DNA from: Astrothelium macrocarpum
Taxonomy: Eukaryota > Ascomycota > Dothideomycetes > Trypetheliales > Trypetheliaceae
Length of the DNA: 64,000 bases
Reading direction: 5' to 3'
Assembly (NCBI GenBank): GCA_021030915.1
Contig: JAGEMR010000121.1
Span: 1 to 64,000 of the forward strand
In this document: positions 47,684 through 58,026 of the stretch, piece by piece
Layout: each line of letters opens with the position of its first letter
Position numbering within the stretch: the stretch's first letter is position 1
The notes under the pieces: model-generated
The model's database searches: none
What the model was told of the DNA's origin: nothing
The model's input: only the letters and a program-made list of their open reading frames with translations
Program-made: the position numbers and the translations under genes

Positions 47684-48316
47684 GATTGTGGTCGTCTTGA
47701 GTCCCCCAGGTCGATTGAGGTCCAAGAGAGAAATGGTACGAAACAAAGTATTTTTCGCACTCAGATCAGCTCATTGTTGATATCGATAGCGTTGAGCTGT
47801 TGAAAAGGTGTGCATGGAATAGATGCGTAGACACGCACAAAGGTCACGATGGAGACGCAGGTGACGAGACGGAATGCCGTTCTCTGGCTCGATCGGACTT
47901 ATTGTGATCAGTTTCCGGCGATAAGGACAGGCTTACACATGATTGGCCGGAGCGTCTCTAGACTACTTTTGATCATACGTTTGACTTCTTTCATTGGGAT
48001 CTTAACTTGCATGTCATACATTTTTCAGTATAAAGCCCGCAAAAGTTTTACTGCAGTATGGACATCCACAACCTGTCGAGAAATTAAAGATACAGGATAT
48101 TGTCACATGACGGTACAACCTAGCCCTTTTGAAGAAATGTGTTGTTTTTTTTACAAGATGATCATGTCATTGCAGTTCACAGTTATTTCAGAGCCACTCT
48201 ATCGTGAATATCGGTCGAATTTGTAGTCAGCATTCTACCGAAAGCTATGAAGGTAAAGTCGTTTCGTACTGGAGTCATAATGTTTTGATGATCTCAAGGT
48301 GCTGGATAGAAGAACT
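47684..48316. other. Intergenic, promoter of the transporter
   Basis: About 630 bases between two genes on the minus strand. No domain-bearing frame or repeat was recognised. Confidence 0.5.
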
Positions 48317-49402
48317 TCACTGGAAGTTTGGCGAAAAGTAGTTTCCGTGAGGATGCTCACCTTGCCAACCAGCTGCTGGTGCGAACCCGGTCGATTCCAT
48401 ATTGAAACTCGAGTTTTGCCAACCACTTGTGTGCATCGCTGGAGCCTGAGCTGCTACAAATGCCAGTCGTGCTATAAGACTTTGATTGTCGGCGAGCAAC
48501 GAATCCCGCTGGGCCGTTAATGAATTCATGTTAGACATCAACGAAGCCCTCTGGGCTACCAACGAGTTCCTTTGAGCTGCTAACGAATTCCTTTGATCTA
48601 TCAATGCATCTCTTTCGGCTGCCAGCAAATTCCGTTGCATGACCATCCTACCCCATTGAACTACAGGCGAGCTATGCTGGTTTGCAGGACATGTTCGTTG
48701 AACTGCCGGCGAATTCTGCAGGGTCAAGTCGAAAATGCGCGCACATACATCTCGAGTCAGGGGTACAGGACACTGGAGGATGAGTTCAGAAGGTTTTGTG
48801 TAGTTTTCAGAGCTGCAATCACCAGCAAAGCGTGCGATTAACTTGTTCTCGGGCATTTGTGCAGAAAGCTTCGAGGGGTGCATCTTTGTGCATATCCACG
48901 GCAGCTCGGAATACTGTCTGACTATCTCGTGGCCTCGCTTTGGCTCGTGTCCTGGGCGGAAAACGATAAGGTAAATCTGGTCAATGATGTCGACTCGGAA
49001 GACGCAGATTTCAGGAAATTCTTGCAAAAGTCTTAACATAAAAGGGTCGTCGTGGTACATGAGATTTGGCAAGCGGACGCGCAGTCCCTTGGATTCCAAG
49101 TGAGATCGATCGTCAGGCGCAAGGGCTTCGAGGAAAGCGTGGATATGGTCGAATTTGTATGACATGACAGTCCCTTTCCCGTACCGGAGGTAGCATGATT
49201 GGTGAACTGAGAAACGGAGGTCTTCACTCCAAGCTAGGAAATGGATCATGTCTAAGCGAAGCCGGCGACAGGTCTGCGCGAGTGCAGATCCTCCGTATGG
49301 ATACGAAACATTACGCTTCTCAGGGTTAGGGGACAAGCCGTCATTGGCGACCAGCTCGAAAACTCTCAACAGAAGTTCGGAGGGCAGCTTGAGAAGACAC
49401 AT
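48317..49402 (-). CDS. F-box-like family protein with C-terminal coiled coil, paralogue 4
   Basis: The protein is 361 aa from the ATG at 49402, which begins directly with MCLLKLPSELLLRVFEL, the F-box-like helix. An earlier in-frame ATG at 49468 sits just before TTTTTTTCAG, a likely splice acceptor, so it is probably intronic. Family blocks follow: AQTCRRLRLDM, FDHIHAFLEALAPDDRSHL and LRLLQEFPEICVFRV. The distinctive end is a coiled-coil-like repeat of RNSLAAQ-type heptads (RNSLAAQRNSLVAQRASL), absent in the other copies, before a Gly/Ser/Asn-rich tail. It is transcribed divergently from paralogue 5. Confidence 0.72.
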   Translation of the reverse strand: MCLLKLPSELLLRVFELVANDGLSPNPEKRNVSYPYGGSALAQTCRRLRLDMIHFLAWSEDLRFSVHQSCYLRYGKGTVMSYKFDHIHAFLEALAPDDRSHLESKGLRVRLPNLMYHDDPFMLRLLQEFPEICVFRVDIIDQIYLIVFRPGHEPKRGHEIVRQYSELPWICTKMHPSKLSAQMPENKLIARFAGDCSSENYTKPSELILQCPVPLTRDVCARIFDLTLQNSPAVQRTCPANQHSSPVVQWGRMVMQRNLLAAERDALIDQRNSLAAQRNSLVAQRASLMSNMNSLTAQRDSLLADNQSLIARLAFVAAQAPAMHTSGWQNSSFNMESTGFAPAAGWQGEHPHGNYFSPNFQ

Positions 49403-49654
49403 GGTGAAGGTACAATCGATGAAGCAATATTGGATTTGTTGTGGATCGTGTGAACCTGAAAAAAACATCAGGCTCGCTCAAAGATATTAGAATCAAGAGG
49501 CCCTCAGAAGAATCCTATCACACACGCGTGACTCACAAAGATACGTCACATGCCAGAAGATTCTTTCATCACTTGCTATTCATATCACCCCTCGAAACTC
49601 AACTTCTCGAAGTCTTTACCGCAGTTCAAGATTCAAGCGAAAGACATCTTTGTC

Positions 49655-50530
49655 ATGGCTGTTCCTGCTTCAATCACTACTTTTCCATTCCTTCGTCTTC
49701 CTCGAGAGCTTCGTGACAAAACTTACGAGCACATAGCAGGCGAAAATGACCTCGAGTTGACCTTCTTCCCTTTCTGGCGACCAGTATCAGCGTGGGCTAT
49801 GAGTCAAACAAACTCCCAAGTTCGATCCGAGATCCTTAGTGTTCTCATCAAATGCAACGCTATCAAGTTTCCAATCCATCCGACTGTGGACCCACGAGGT
49901 CAATTTGACTACTACATCAAACAGTATGATACACGTTATGACAACGAGGAAGATCAGGCTAGATTCCGCCAAACGGACCCAGAGGTTTTTATTTCCATGA
50001 TTAATAATGGAATTTCTGCACAGGAAGAAGCCGGGGTGCTCTCTAAGTTCATCTGCATCTACTTCCGAGATGATCATCCTGTGGATTCCCGGATCCTGAG
50101 AGGCTCGATTGTTGCTACCAAAAATTTCTTGGATGGCCTTTCTCCTGATCTAAAGTCGCTCCTTCGTCCAGATTCTCGACCACTTATGTTCTGTGCCGAA
50201 GTCCATCCAAAGCTCTTCGAAAACGCATCATATTACGCCTACTTACTGGACATGTTCCCTGAATGGAAGACCATTTGTATATTCGTTCCAGAAGTATGTC
50301 CAGGAGTCCGAGACTTTGCCCAACTCAAAATCTTCAAAAGGGAGGCCATGCAAGCCAACGGTAGGCCCTATGGTCGGGTTAGGAAGGAAGGCAGTTGGAA
50401 ATTTACGGAGAAAAGATTGGAGTTGGAGTTGGAAGATAGCAAGGAAGACTTCATCAAAGGAATTCCCGTGAAGGTTCCGAATGGACGGATGTTGGACGTA
50501 GAGATCTGGTATGTGGAAAGGAAAGGATGA
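49655..50530 (+). CDS. F-box-like family protein, paralogue 5
   Basis: The protein is 291 aa from the ATG at 49655. MAVPASITTFPFLRLPRELRDKTYEHIAG carries the family box. SQTNSQVRSEILSVLI, KNFLDGLSPDLKSLL and YYAYLLDMFPEWKTICIFV follow in family order. The frame is open further upstream to an ATG at 49550, but that extension has no family similarity and lies in the 252-base gap shared with the divergent paralogue 4. No premature stop is present, so this copy looks intact. Function is unknown. Confidence 0.75.
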   Translation: MAVPASITTFPFLRLPRELRDKTYEHIAGENDLELTFFPFWRPVSAWAMSQTNSQVRSEILSVLIKCNAIKFPIHPTVDPRGQFDYYIKQYDTRYDNEEDQARFRQTDPEVFISMINNGISAQEEAGVLSKFICIYFRDDHPVDSRILRGSIVATKNFLDGLSPDLKSLLRPDSRPLMFCAEVHPKLFENASYYAYLLDMFPEWKTICIFVPEVCPGVRDFAQLKIFKREAMQANGRPYGRVRKEGSWKFTEKRLELELEDSKEDFIKGIPVKVPNGRMLDVEIWYVERKG

Positions 50531-50696
50531 TTTCATCGCTGGGAAGTGCTCTGATTCTACTGGGAATTGGGGTAAATATTTTACCATTTGACTATTCTCA
50601 AGTGGCTAGCTCTATCGATAGCTCTTTCTTTCACTCGAGTGACACCCGAAAACCCATGATTCTTATGATTCTCCAAGAGGAAGATCTTCACTTGAC

Positions 50697-51978
50697 CTAG
50701 CACATGAAATCGCCTGCTGGCTTTACATTGCAGCTATTATTCGTCCCACCTTCAATATTGATGTTGTTAAATGTAAAATCTGTGCAACTACCGGAACCAC
50801 ATAGAATGTAGTAATCCTTCGCGATAGATTCTGCTGTACCGTGGATATTCTCCATGGTAATGTTGGTAATAATGACGCCATTACTTGGTACGCCCGTGGG
50901 ACCGCCATTTAAGTAGTCTTGCTGAATGTCAATACCGTAGTCAGAGATGTTCCGAACAGTTATATCTCGATAGATAATGCTATTGTTCGTCAGTATTCGT
51001 ATGACAAGAATAAATAGATTAAGAAGACTGACCCAGCCACATAACCCGTAGTGTTGTAGTTCGTCTTGATCCGCGCCCCATTCTGGCTATTCACGATGAC
51101 GCTATTCTCAAACAGGACATTCGTAACATTGTTATCAGACTTTCCACCTATGCTGCCGATACTCAAGCCATGACTGCCATCACAATACATGCCGGTAATG
51201 GTGATCGCATTCCCCGAGGTGACTGCAACACAATCGTCTTGGTTATACACGTTCGAGTTCCGTACGATTGTATCGTTGCATCCAGAGATGTCAAACCCGT
51301 CCGTATTATGCGCAGCCGGTAAGCCATCAGATCGGTTATTGGGTGCATTGCCAGCAGTGTTGTTCAAAGTGATGTTCTCAATAACCAAGCCGGCGCTATT
51401 TGCGACATCGAAGCAATGGACAGGATAATTTTGGATGTACAGATCTTTGATGACGGATTTACCAAGAAGATTGTTGGCTGTGATGAAGTGGTCTGGCCTA
51501 ATTTAGTCAGAAGGCGGAGATTTTTTTGGCGCGATCTCGTGTTGAAAGCCTACTTTGTGATTCCTCCATTTGAACCTTGCCCATCCCACCAGGCCTGACC
51601 ATTTCCGTCGATTACAGCACCTGGCGCGCTTGTCACAGTGACGTTGGTACCACCGACTTCAATTAAATCACCATCCCAATCATAATACCCAAATGTTGTG
51701 ATTCCAGCAAACGTGACTGTCGTCCCAGTTTGTAGATTAGAAAGGTCTAGTGTCTGGCCTCCCGGAACAGCAACGTTGTCAAGAGTAATGGCTGTACATG
51801 ACGCAACCGCAGAAGCAATAGCAGAATAAGAAGACACTTTACATGGGGCCTTCACCGCTGCTGTCGTTGGCGCGCTTGACACTATCGGGACCACTCCGAA
51901 AGAAGCGGCGATGGCTGCTCGACTACCCTCAGTTCTAGCATTCTAAGTGTAGTCAGATCACATACCTGGAAACTTCAT
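50697..51978 (-). CDS. Secreted endopolygalacturonase, glycoside hydrolase family 28
   Basis: Four exons (51978-51966, 51914-51554, 51497-51033, 50979-50697) give 373 aa. The enzyme hydrolyses alpha-1,4 bonds of polygalacturonic acid in pectin, outside the cell. The 13-nt first exon plus exon 2 encodes a signal peptide, MKFPAIAASFGVVPIVSS. GH28 signature motifs are in order: NTDGFD with Asp191, the Asp pair 212-213 (NQDDC), His234 in SHGLSIGS, and RIKT with Arg267 and Lys269. Cys residues at the C-terminus (LCGSGSC, CNVKPAGDFMC) match the family disulfides. It is likely induced by pectin during plant colonisation; no regulatory site was identified. Confidence 0.94.
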
Positions 51979-53776
51979 GATCGCTTTGGAAACAGGGTAT
52001 AAAGAGACAAATGCTCCGGGAGACAAAAGCAAATTGAGGAGTCAGTTGTCTTGCTGAATAACAGAACCATGGAGCAACACACCAAGACCCATGAAAAGAG
52101 ATGTGAATCCATGACTCGAATATCAGTTCCTACATAAAAAAAGTTCGAAGATCTGCGGTTCGGCTCTTCCCCACAATTGAACCGATCAGATCTGGATCTA
52201 CAATTGCCCCGGAATTCCATAGCCTCCAGGTATAAGCTAGCGAACGGAAAAATAATTTCCGTCGACTAGAGTAGCTCAAGATCGACGACTCAAAGTGCGG
52301 GATCATATCGGAACAAATCCAAAATAGAGAGGTAAGTATCACTGTAAGGTCATGACAACCTAGTCACCAGTGCGTGAAACTAGAAATATTACTCCTGGAG
52401 TTCCCTAGCCCGCTTATCAAACTCCGACAGAATGATAGCAGCTATTTGTTGATGATACTCATATGACGTTCGAGCCGTTTTTTATCGGGTTTGGCGAATG
52501 GGTTGAGGGTAGCCTGAGAGTGACATTTCTAAATTCACCCACTGGTGAAGTCGTGAGCTTGAATTGATGGGTCGAAAGAGATATGTTGATGACATAGGCC
52601 AAAATGCTACATGCATGAGCCAATGAGATGCTCCGACTACTTACAAAGCGCCAATAAATATGCACACATTTCGGAGCAACAACGCACGGACAATAGACAA
52701 ACTGACACGCATGTGCGAAACAACGCAATACATGGTGCTGTAATAATTTGAACAGACATGAAAAGGGTCCGTAGGCACGTAGGTAGAACTCGTCCATCAC
52801 TTTGACGCAGGGACAGATGAGCTTTACCAAGATAGGCAAAGTGGGATTTGTCAAAATCTGATCAAACAAATTTGGCCTCGTCAAAAGGCCCTCGATAAAA
52901 CCAGACAAGAATATCTTAAAATCTATTTTGCAATAAATCATTGACAAATCACGTATGATTTGTAATTAATCAGAATAGCATGGGGTCCTCCAGACGAGGC
53001 CTGCAACGAATTATACCTTTTCGCGGTCGTGGGTGACATTTCCCATCGCATCCACTGATGCCACTAGAATGCAGTGGCTGAGCATCGTTCCCAAGCAACT
53101 CTACACAGTCTTGTTTCTGCAACTGGGGGGAACTCCAAGAACGAGTTCGTTTGTACCTTGCGGAGATGTAATCTACTCTAATAGTAATGTGAAAACGAAC
53201 ACAGACTGGTTAGTCTTGATATATAGAGCAGGATCTTTAAGATATGGATGAGATTTCTATCGACTTCCCCAGTTGCTAATCCGGTTGGCACATAAACTAC
53301 AATGTTCCTTGTAACAATCACCAGTGGTGGCACAATTTCTCTGGGGCTATTTGAGACAGATTCAAGTTCTTGGTGGACCTAACACTATGGCGCGTTCTCG
53401 AATGCATTAATAGAGCAGGAGCCTTTTTGCCTTTCTTTACAGGCTCAAGTGGAAAATAGCTTGGCTGATGTTTAACGTGTACAAGTGAAGCTTTTTATTA
53501 ATTTCAGGCACTTATTCAGCCAATCGGGAGCTGTTTGAGCGAATCAGAAAAGAGAGAGAAGACTAAGGTAAGGTAAGGCGCTCGGTGGGCCGGGCCGGGG
53601 ATGTGCACTGACATCAACAACGCGACGGGTCTGATTTGTTGTTTACCTATCAAAGGCGCGCTCTATTCGTCTTCTTTTCAATGTACCTACATAAACATTC
53701 CTGCTTTTAAAAGGCTACCGTTTACGAGTTGAATGCTTCTGAAATTGTTCCAAGATTCGATTACGAGCTTCGCAAA
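51979..53776. promoter_or_regulatory. Long divergent intergenic region
   Basis: About 1.8 kb between the polygalacturonase and the Whi5-like gene, the longest gene-free stretch apart from the repeat belt. A 162-codon minus-strand frame (52459-52947) has no domain. No repeats or RNA genes were recognised. Both promoters should lie here. Confidence 0.45.
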
Positions 53777-55400
53777 ATGTCAATCACTATCCTTCCTCCT
53801 CAAACCCATTCTTCTAGTTCACCAGTAATGGACCCTAAAACTCCATCCAAGCTCGACCAAAGACGTGTTCTGGGTGATCTGTCTCCGAACACGAAGCCCA
53901 TCTCAAGGACGCCCACTATAGCCGACTTCCGAAGCCCCAAGATTTTGTTTGAAGCGGAAGACAAAACACCAAAACTTCCTCAAGTAGGGCTTTTGAACAC
54001 TCCCAAACACAGCGAAAGACGTAGTCCTGCACGGACTGGTCAGAAGCGGAAGATTGAACAAGTGGATGGGCTAGCTGAGCCGCCCATTGAGGGCACACAG
54101 GCTGCTCGAGATCGTGCAGAAGATGCGATCAAGTCTGCGCAAGCAACCGCTGCCTACCACCAAACGCGTTCCTCCAGCATTACCGTATGGCATTTTATCC
54201 TCACCTAATTGACAATGGCTAACATCTTCAAGATGGATGGTGAGCCTGTATCAAATTTCGAGGAGGAATATTCGCGTCCCAGACTCGTATCGCAAGACTC
54301 TGCGGCTACCCAAGCATCTTTCTCCTCCCTGATTAATTACAATCCAAACGGCATATCTTCACAGCAAGAGACAATACGTGAAACAACAGAGTCGGATCAA
54401 GATGAGATTGCGCTAGCAAAGACGGTACGTTGAGCATTGTTAACTCAACCACCTAAACACAATAGCTTTCAGCATGACAAGGGATACCACACACCAAGTT
54501 TGAAATTGCCCCAATACTACACTCTGTTTTCATGCAAATTTATTGGATAAGACTGCCCTCAAATGATTCGGTCTGCAGTCAGAATATAGACCTGCTATCT
54601 TTATTGTCAATCATAGTCTTGATCGATGAAATTCCAAATTCGTTGAGAGGCGGATTCGAGCAGAAAGGACGTTTTATCTGACATGCCTCTTATTCATTCA
54701 GCCATGCCGGGTTCAAGACTTTTGATGACAATCGTACTGATAATGGTGTGTACAGAGAGCCGAGCTTTTGCGCCTTCGTCTCCGCGTAGCCATGTACAAG
54801 GTGCAGACCAACCAGGTCAACGTTCCATTATCACGGCTCCAGCTTCGTTCGTCTCCAACAGTCACGCAGCCGAACACTCCTACTACCCTCAATTCGACAG
54901 CAGGCACAGCCTCATCACCGAAACCTCGTAATCCGTCAATCAGCTCTACTTCCTTGGGTTCTCCGCTGCAGATTGCGGACTCGATCAAGAGCAGAAATGT
55001 CCAAGAGACTACTAGTGATGGCACGCAGCTCTCGAGAGCTGCGGTTTCAGCCAATGCACCCAAGCTCTTGCCTGGACCTGTGCTCAAGCCCACAGCTTAT
55101 TCTTCTCGTTTCATAAGTGTGGTTCCAGAATCGAGCACGGATGTCTTGACTAGCGATGGTTGTGCGCATGGTCGCTCTTCATCTTCGGTCTCTGATGGCT
55201 GCAGGACCGAGATAGCGTCTTTAGCGAGCCTACCTGGTGGCTCGACACAGGACGATCGGATCATACCAGAAATCGAACATGCGCAATTGCCGGATCATAT
55301 GGGATGTCCATCATCCAGCCTTGGAACGGATATCGAGATGATAGACGGCGAGGACACCGCGGCAAGTGGACTGCTTGAACTAATGCATGCAAGCTCTTAG
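53777..55400 (+). CDS. Whi5/Nrm1-like G1/S transcriptional repressor
   Basis: Three exons (53777-54184, 54233-54424, 54756-55400) give 414 aa. The diagnostic element is the GTB-type motif at the start of exon 3: ELLRLRLRVAMYKVQTNQ and VPLSRLQL, which binds SBF/MBF in the Whi5/Nrm1/Srl3 family. N-terminal Thr-Pro and Ser-Pro sites (SRTPTIADF, PKTPSKLD, LNTPKHSERRSP) are likely CDK targets. The rest is Ser/Thr-rich and disordered. Members restrain G1/S or MBF-dependent transcription in the nucleus. Which member it is cannot be decided. The second intron is about 331 nt, unusually long here. The start ATG at 53777 was preferred; another at 53828 is possible. Confidence 0.75.
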
Positions 55401-55923
55401 TTATTTAATCTCAATGTCACAGTGATTGCAATTAGAAATGTCGCCCGTGACCGCATCACGTGTGGGAGCTAGTGGACGAAAGATAACGACACAAGGAGGA
55501 GGCTCTGAGGTGTCTGCTGTGGATTCGCGCTCAAAAGGCTGTGGAGGTAAGGTAGTAAGAGGAAGGCTAGGAGTAGCATGTTCGAGCTGTTCGAGACGAT
55601 TAGCCAAATGCTGATTTGTGAGGTCCAGCGTATCAAAACGAGATAAGAGCTATTGGAGCATATCCAATACCTGATCGAATTGAGATGGCTGACTCGATTC
55701 GGCTGGAGGAGGTGTGGACGATGAGGTGTGGACGATGAGGTGGATTCGACAGCTTGACACTTAGGTGGCATCGTTTTTAAGATGAGACGAAAGCGAATTT
55801 AACGAATTTGGCTAGCTGGGCCAGTGAGATTTGTTCAGATAGGTGTCGCTGCTACCATTTGTTACGAATACGAACGAATTCGAATGAGATGACGAAGCTA
55901 AATCAACACCTGATTACGTAACA
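55401..55923 (-). mobile_element. 5' end of an LTR retrotransposon: LTR end, primer-binding site, broken gag
   Basis: Read on the minus strand, 55923-55860 begins TGTTACG and ends CGTAACA, a perfect 7-bp terminal inverted repeat, as in an LTR. Two bases later comes TGGTAGCAGCGACACC (55857-55842), placed and shaped like a tRNA primer-binding site starting TGG. A short leader follows, then an ATG at 55771. The gag-like frame starts MPPK and has a Gln/Leu-rich coiled-coil segment (LANRLEQLEH). It is broken by a 14-bp tandem duplication (around 55710-55740) that shifts frame, and by one in-frame TAG. No pol genes are present. The remnant stops one base after the Whi5-like stop codon. The 64-bp LTR is very short, so it may itself be trimmed. 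Confidence 0.6.
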
Positions 55924-56107
55924 TCCTACTTTTGAGAATTGTGGACATAACTTTACCAACAATGTTTATCATCTTAAGACGAGCCCGCGATACTCTCACG
56001 ATAGACTCCCGATTAAGAGATTCATGAAAATTACCTAACAGCAGACAAAATCAATGACACGTGAGATCGTTTTTCATCTGCAATTGACACAAGAGATAGC
56101 CAGCTTG

Positions 56108-57075
56108 TGGCTGCCAGGGAGGCCCTCAGCATTACCAATCAAGAAAGTGTTGAGAGATTTTTTTGATTGACTTTTTGACGGGCTCTAGTGGCTTGAAATG
56201 GTATGAGGTCCTCCTTGTGGAGCCTGCGGTTGTGATTGGTATCGCGGCCGCGATTGACATTTCTTATTGCAACAACGAGTGGCGATTACTTTTGGGACGC
56301 ACCTCCGCACCAGCGGGTGTGATAAAAAATGTCACCCGCGACTACGAGAGATAATTCGCTGTTTACATTGTAGGGAGGCCCTCAACAATGCTAATGGGGC
56401 TTTTCTGAAACTTGTTTTTTGACAGGTTTATATAGTTGGTGCAAATGACCTGAGGTCCTCCCCAGGAATCTTCAACATATTATTTCTTGGAATCGGAATG
56501 TGATGGGAAATATCACCCGCGACCACGAGAGATAATTCGTTGTTTGCATTATAGGGAGACCCTCGACGCTACTAATGGGTCTTTCTTGAAATTGATTTTT
56601 CGACAGATTTATTTACGGTCTTTAGTTTGTTCAAATGACCTGGGGTCCTCAGGAAGTTTCAAGGGATTATTTTTTGGAATCGGGCGGGATGTGATGAAAA
56701 ACATCACCTGCGACTACGAGAGAGATAATTTGCTATTTACATTACAGGGAGGCCCTCGACAACATTAATGAGGTCCTTCTTGAAATCAATTTCTCGGCGG
56801 ATTTGTTTACCGTCTTTGGTTGCTTCAAATAAGCTGAGGTCCTCCCTAGGAAGCTTCGACGATATCTCTTGGCGTTACGTGTGTGACACAAAACGTCATC
56901 CACGACCGCGAGAGATAATTCGCTGTTTGCACTATAGAGAGGCCCTCAGCAACGTTAATGGGAATCTTCTTGAAACCTGTTTCTCGGGGGATTTGTTTAC
57001 GGTCTTTAGTTGCTTCAAATAAGCTGAGGTGCTCCCCAGCAAGCTTGGACGAGTTATATCTCTTGGAGTCGCGGG
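56108..57075. repeat. Degenerate tandem array, about 190-bp units
   Basis: The phrase GGGAGGCCCTC or a close variant recurs at about 56117, 56373, 56554, 56747 and 56936. Each is followed at fixed distance by CTTGAAA/TTCTGAAA, a T-rich stretch, GAGGTCCTCC (or a variant) and CGAGAGATAATTCGCTGTTT. Units are about 181-193 bp, except the first interval of 256 bp. Copies differ at many sites, so the array is old. No conserved open frame runs through it. It looks like a satellite or minisatellite and not part of a gene. Confidence 0.8.
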
Positions 57076-57086
57076 CGACATTTCTT

Positions 57087-57320
57087 CAAGCAACTTCCGA
57101 AATGAAGAGACTCTTCAAGCTCGCGGTTCCCCTCAATTGCTCAAAATACGAAATCACTCTGGTTTCCTTCCTTTGGCAGATTAGCCACGTCAGCTTGCCA
57201 TATCTAATTGAGGCACCTTTCCATATCTGGTCCAAGCAACTTCCGAAATGCAGCGAATCTTCAATCTCGCACTTTCTCTCCATCATTCAAAACGCAAAAT
57301 CACTCTGACATCCTCCCTCT
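57087..57320. repeat. Direct duplication, two copies of about 86 bp, period 146
   Basis: CAAGCAACTTCCGAAATG begins at 57087 and again at 57233. Similarity continues to AAATCACTCTG in both copies, with scattered differences. It follows directly on the 190-bp array. Confidence 0.75.
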
Positions 57321-57844
57321 AACAGAGTCGCCATGGCAACTTTGAAGAGGTATATAATCTTTCTTTCCCGACCAATTCTACTTCGTTCCTTACACCAACA
57401 CACTTTTCAGACCAATTTGTGCTTGGGGGTTTCCCCAATTCTTCAAGCGTAATTTTTTCTTCATTCAATCTTTCCAAAACTAATGAATTATATAGAAAAT
57501 GGAATTCCACCCGCTTCTCATCGGGGCGGTAGCAATGTTCCTGTACCTCCCCCTGGCGCTCCTCATGAAGGAGCGCCTCCTGGATCCCCTCCTCGACAAT
57601 TTTCTCTGTAAGTCTCATCCCGAAACATTACACTGCAGAAATCCAGCTCACAATCTGTAGCAAATCGGGGCCGGGAGGCCCCCAGGCCAGAAATGGCCGA
57701 CGAGGAGGAGGACGAAGACGAACGCCAATGGTTCGCAAATTATTATTAGCCGAAATTGATTGGGGGGCGTCAGGAGGGATTTTTTGGGAGGGATGGATCT
57801 TTTTGGGAGGAAAGCAAATCTTTGGAACAAATTCACATCTTAGT
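57321..57844. other. Unresolved stretch, possible small gene
   Basis: About 520 bases. A plus-strand ATG at 57499 opens a short frame, MEFHPLLIGAVAMFLYLPLAL, and another frame over the same DNA is Pro/Gly/Arg-rich. GTAAGT and CAATCTGTAG could form an intron at about 57608-57660. No model is convincing, so no gene is called. Confidence 0.3.
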
Positions 57845-58026
57845 TTAATCAACAATGAATACTTCTAAGATGTTATCATTTGGTGATCCCCAGCTTGAAA
57901 CTTGATTGATCTTGATTGATGCCGCTCACTTCACTTAATCAACAATGAATATTTCTAAGATGTTATCGTCTGGTGACCCCCAGCTTGAAACTTGATTGCT
58001 CTTGATTGATGCCGCTCGCTTCACTT
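57845..58026. repeat. Tandem duplication, two 90-bp copies at the mot1 3' end
   Basis: TTAATCAACAATGAAT to GCCGCTCNCTTCACTTA occurs twice, offset by exactly 90 bases (57850 and 57940), with only about five differences. The last bases of the second copy include the mot1 stop codon (58021-58023), so the duplication captured the 3' end of that gene. Each copy also has an internal TTGATTGATCTTGATTGATG near-repeat. Confidence 0.85.

Noticed and set aside
52459..52947. 162-codon minus-strand frame in the 1.8-kb gap
   Set aside because: No domain, no splice partner, composition like surrounding non-coding DNA.
56108..57075. CRISPR-like array
   Set aside because: Units are about 190 bp, degenerate throughout, with no short identical repeats or spacers; the genome is eukaryotic.
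57319..57618. 99-codon minus-strand frame beside the repeats
   Set aside because: No recognisable domain; lies in repeat-rich DNA, and both strands have competing short frames.
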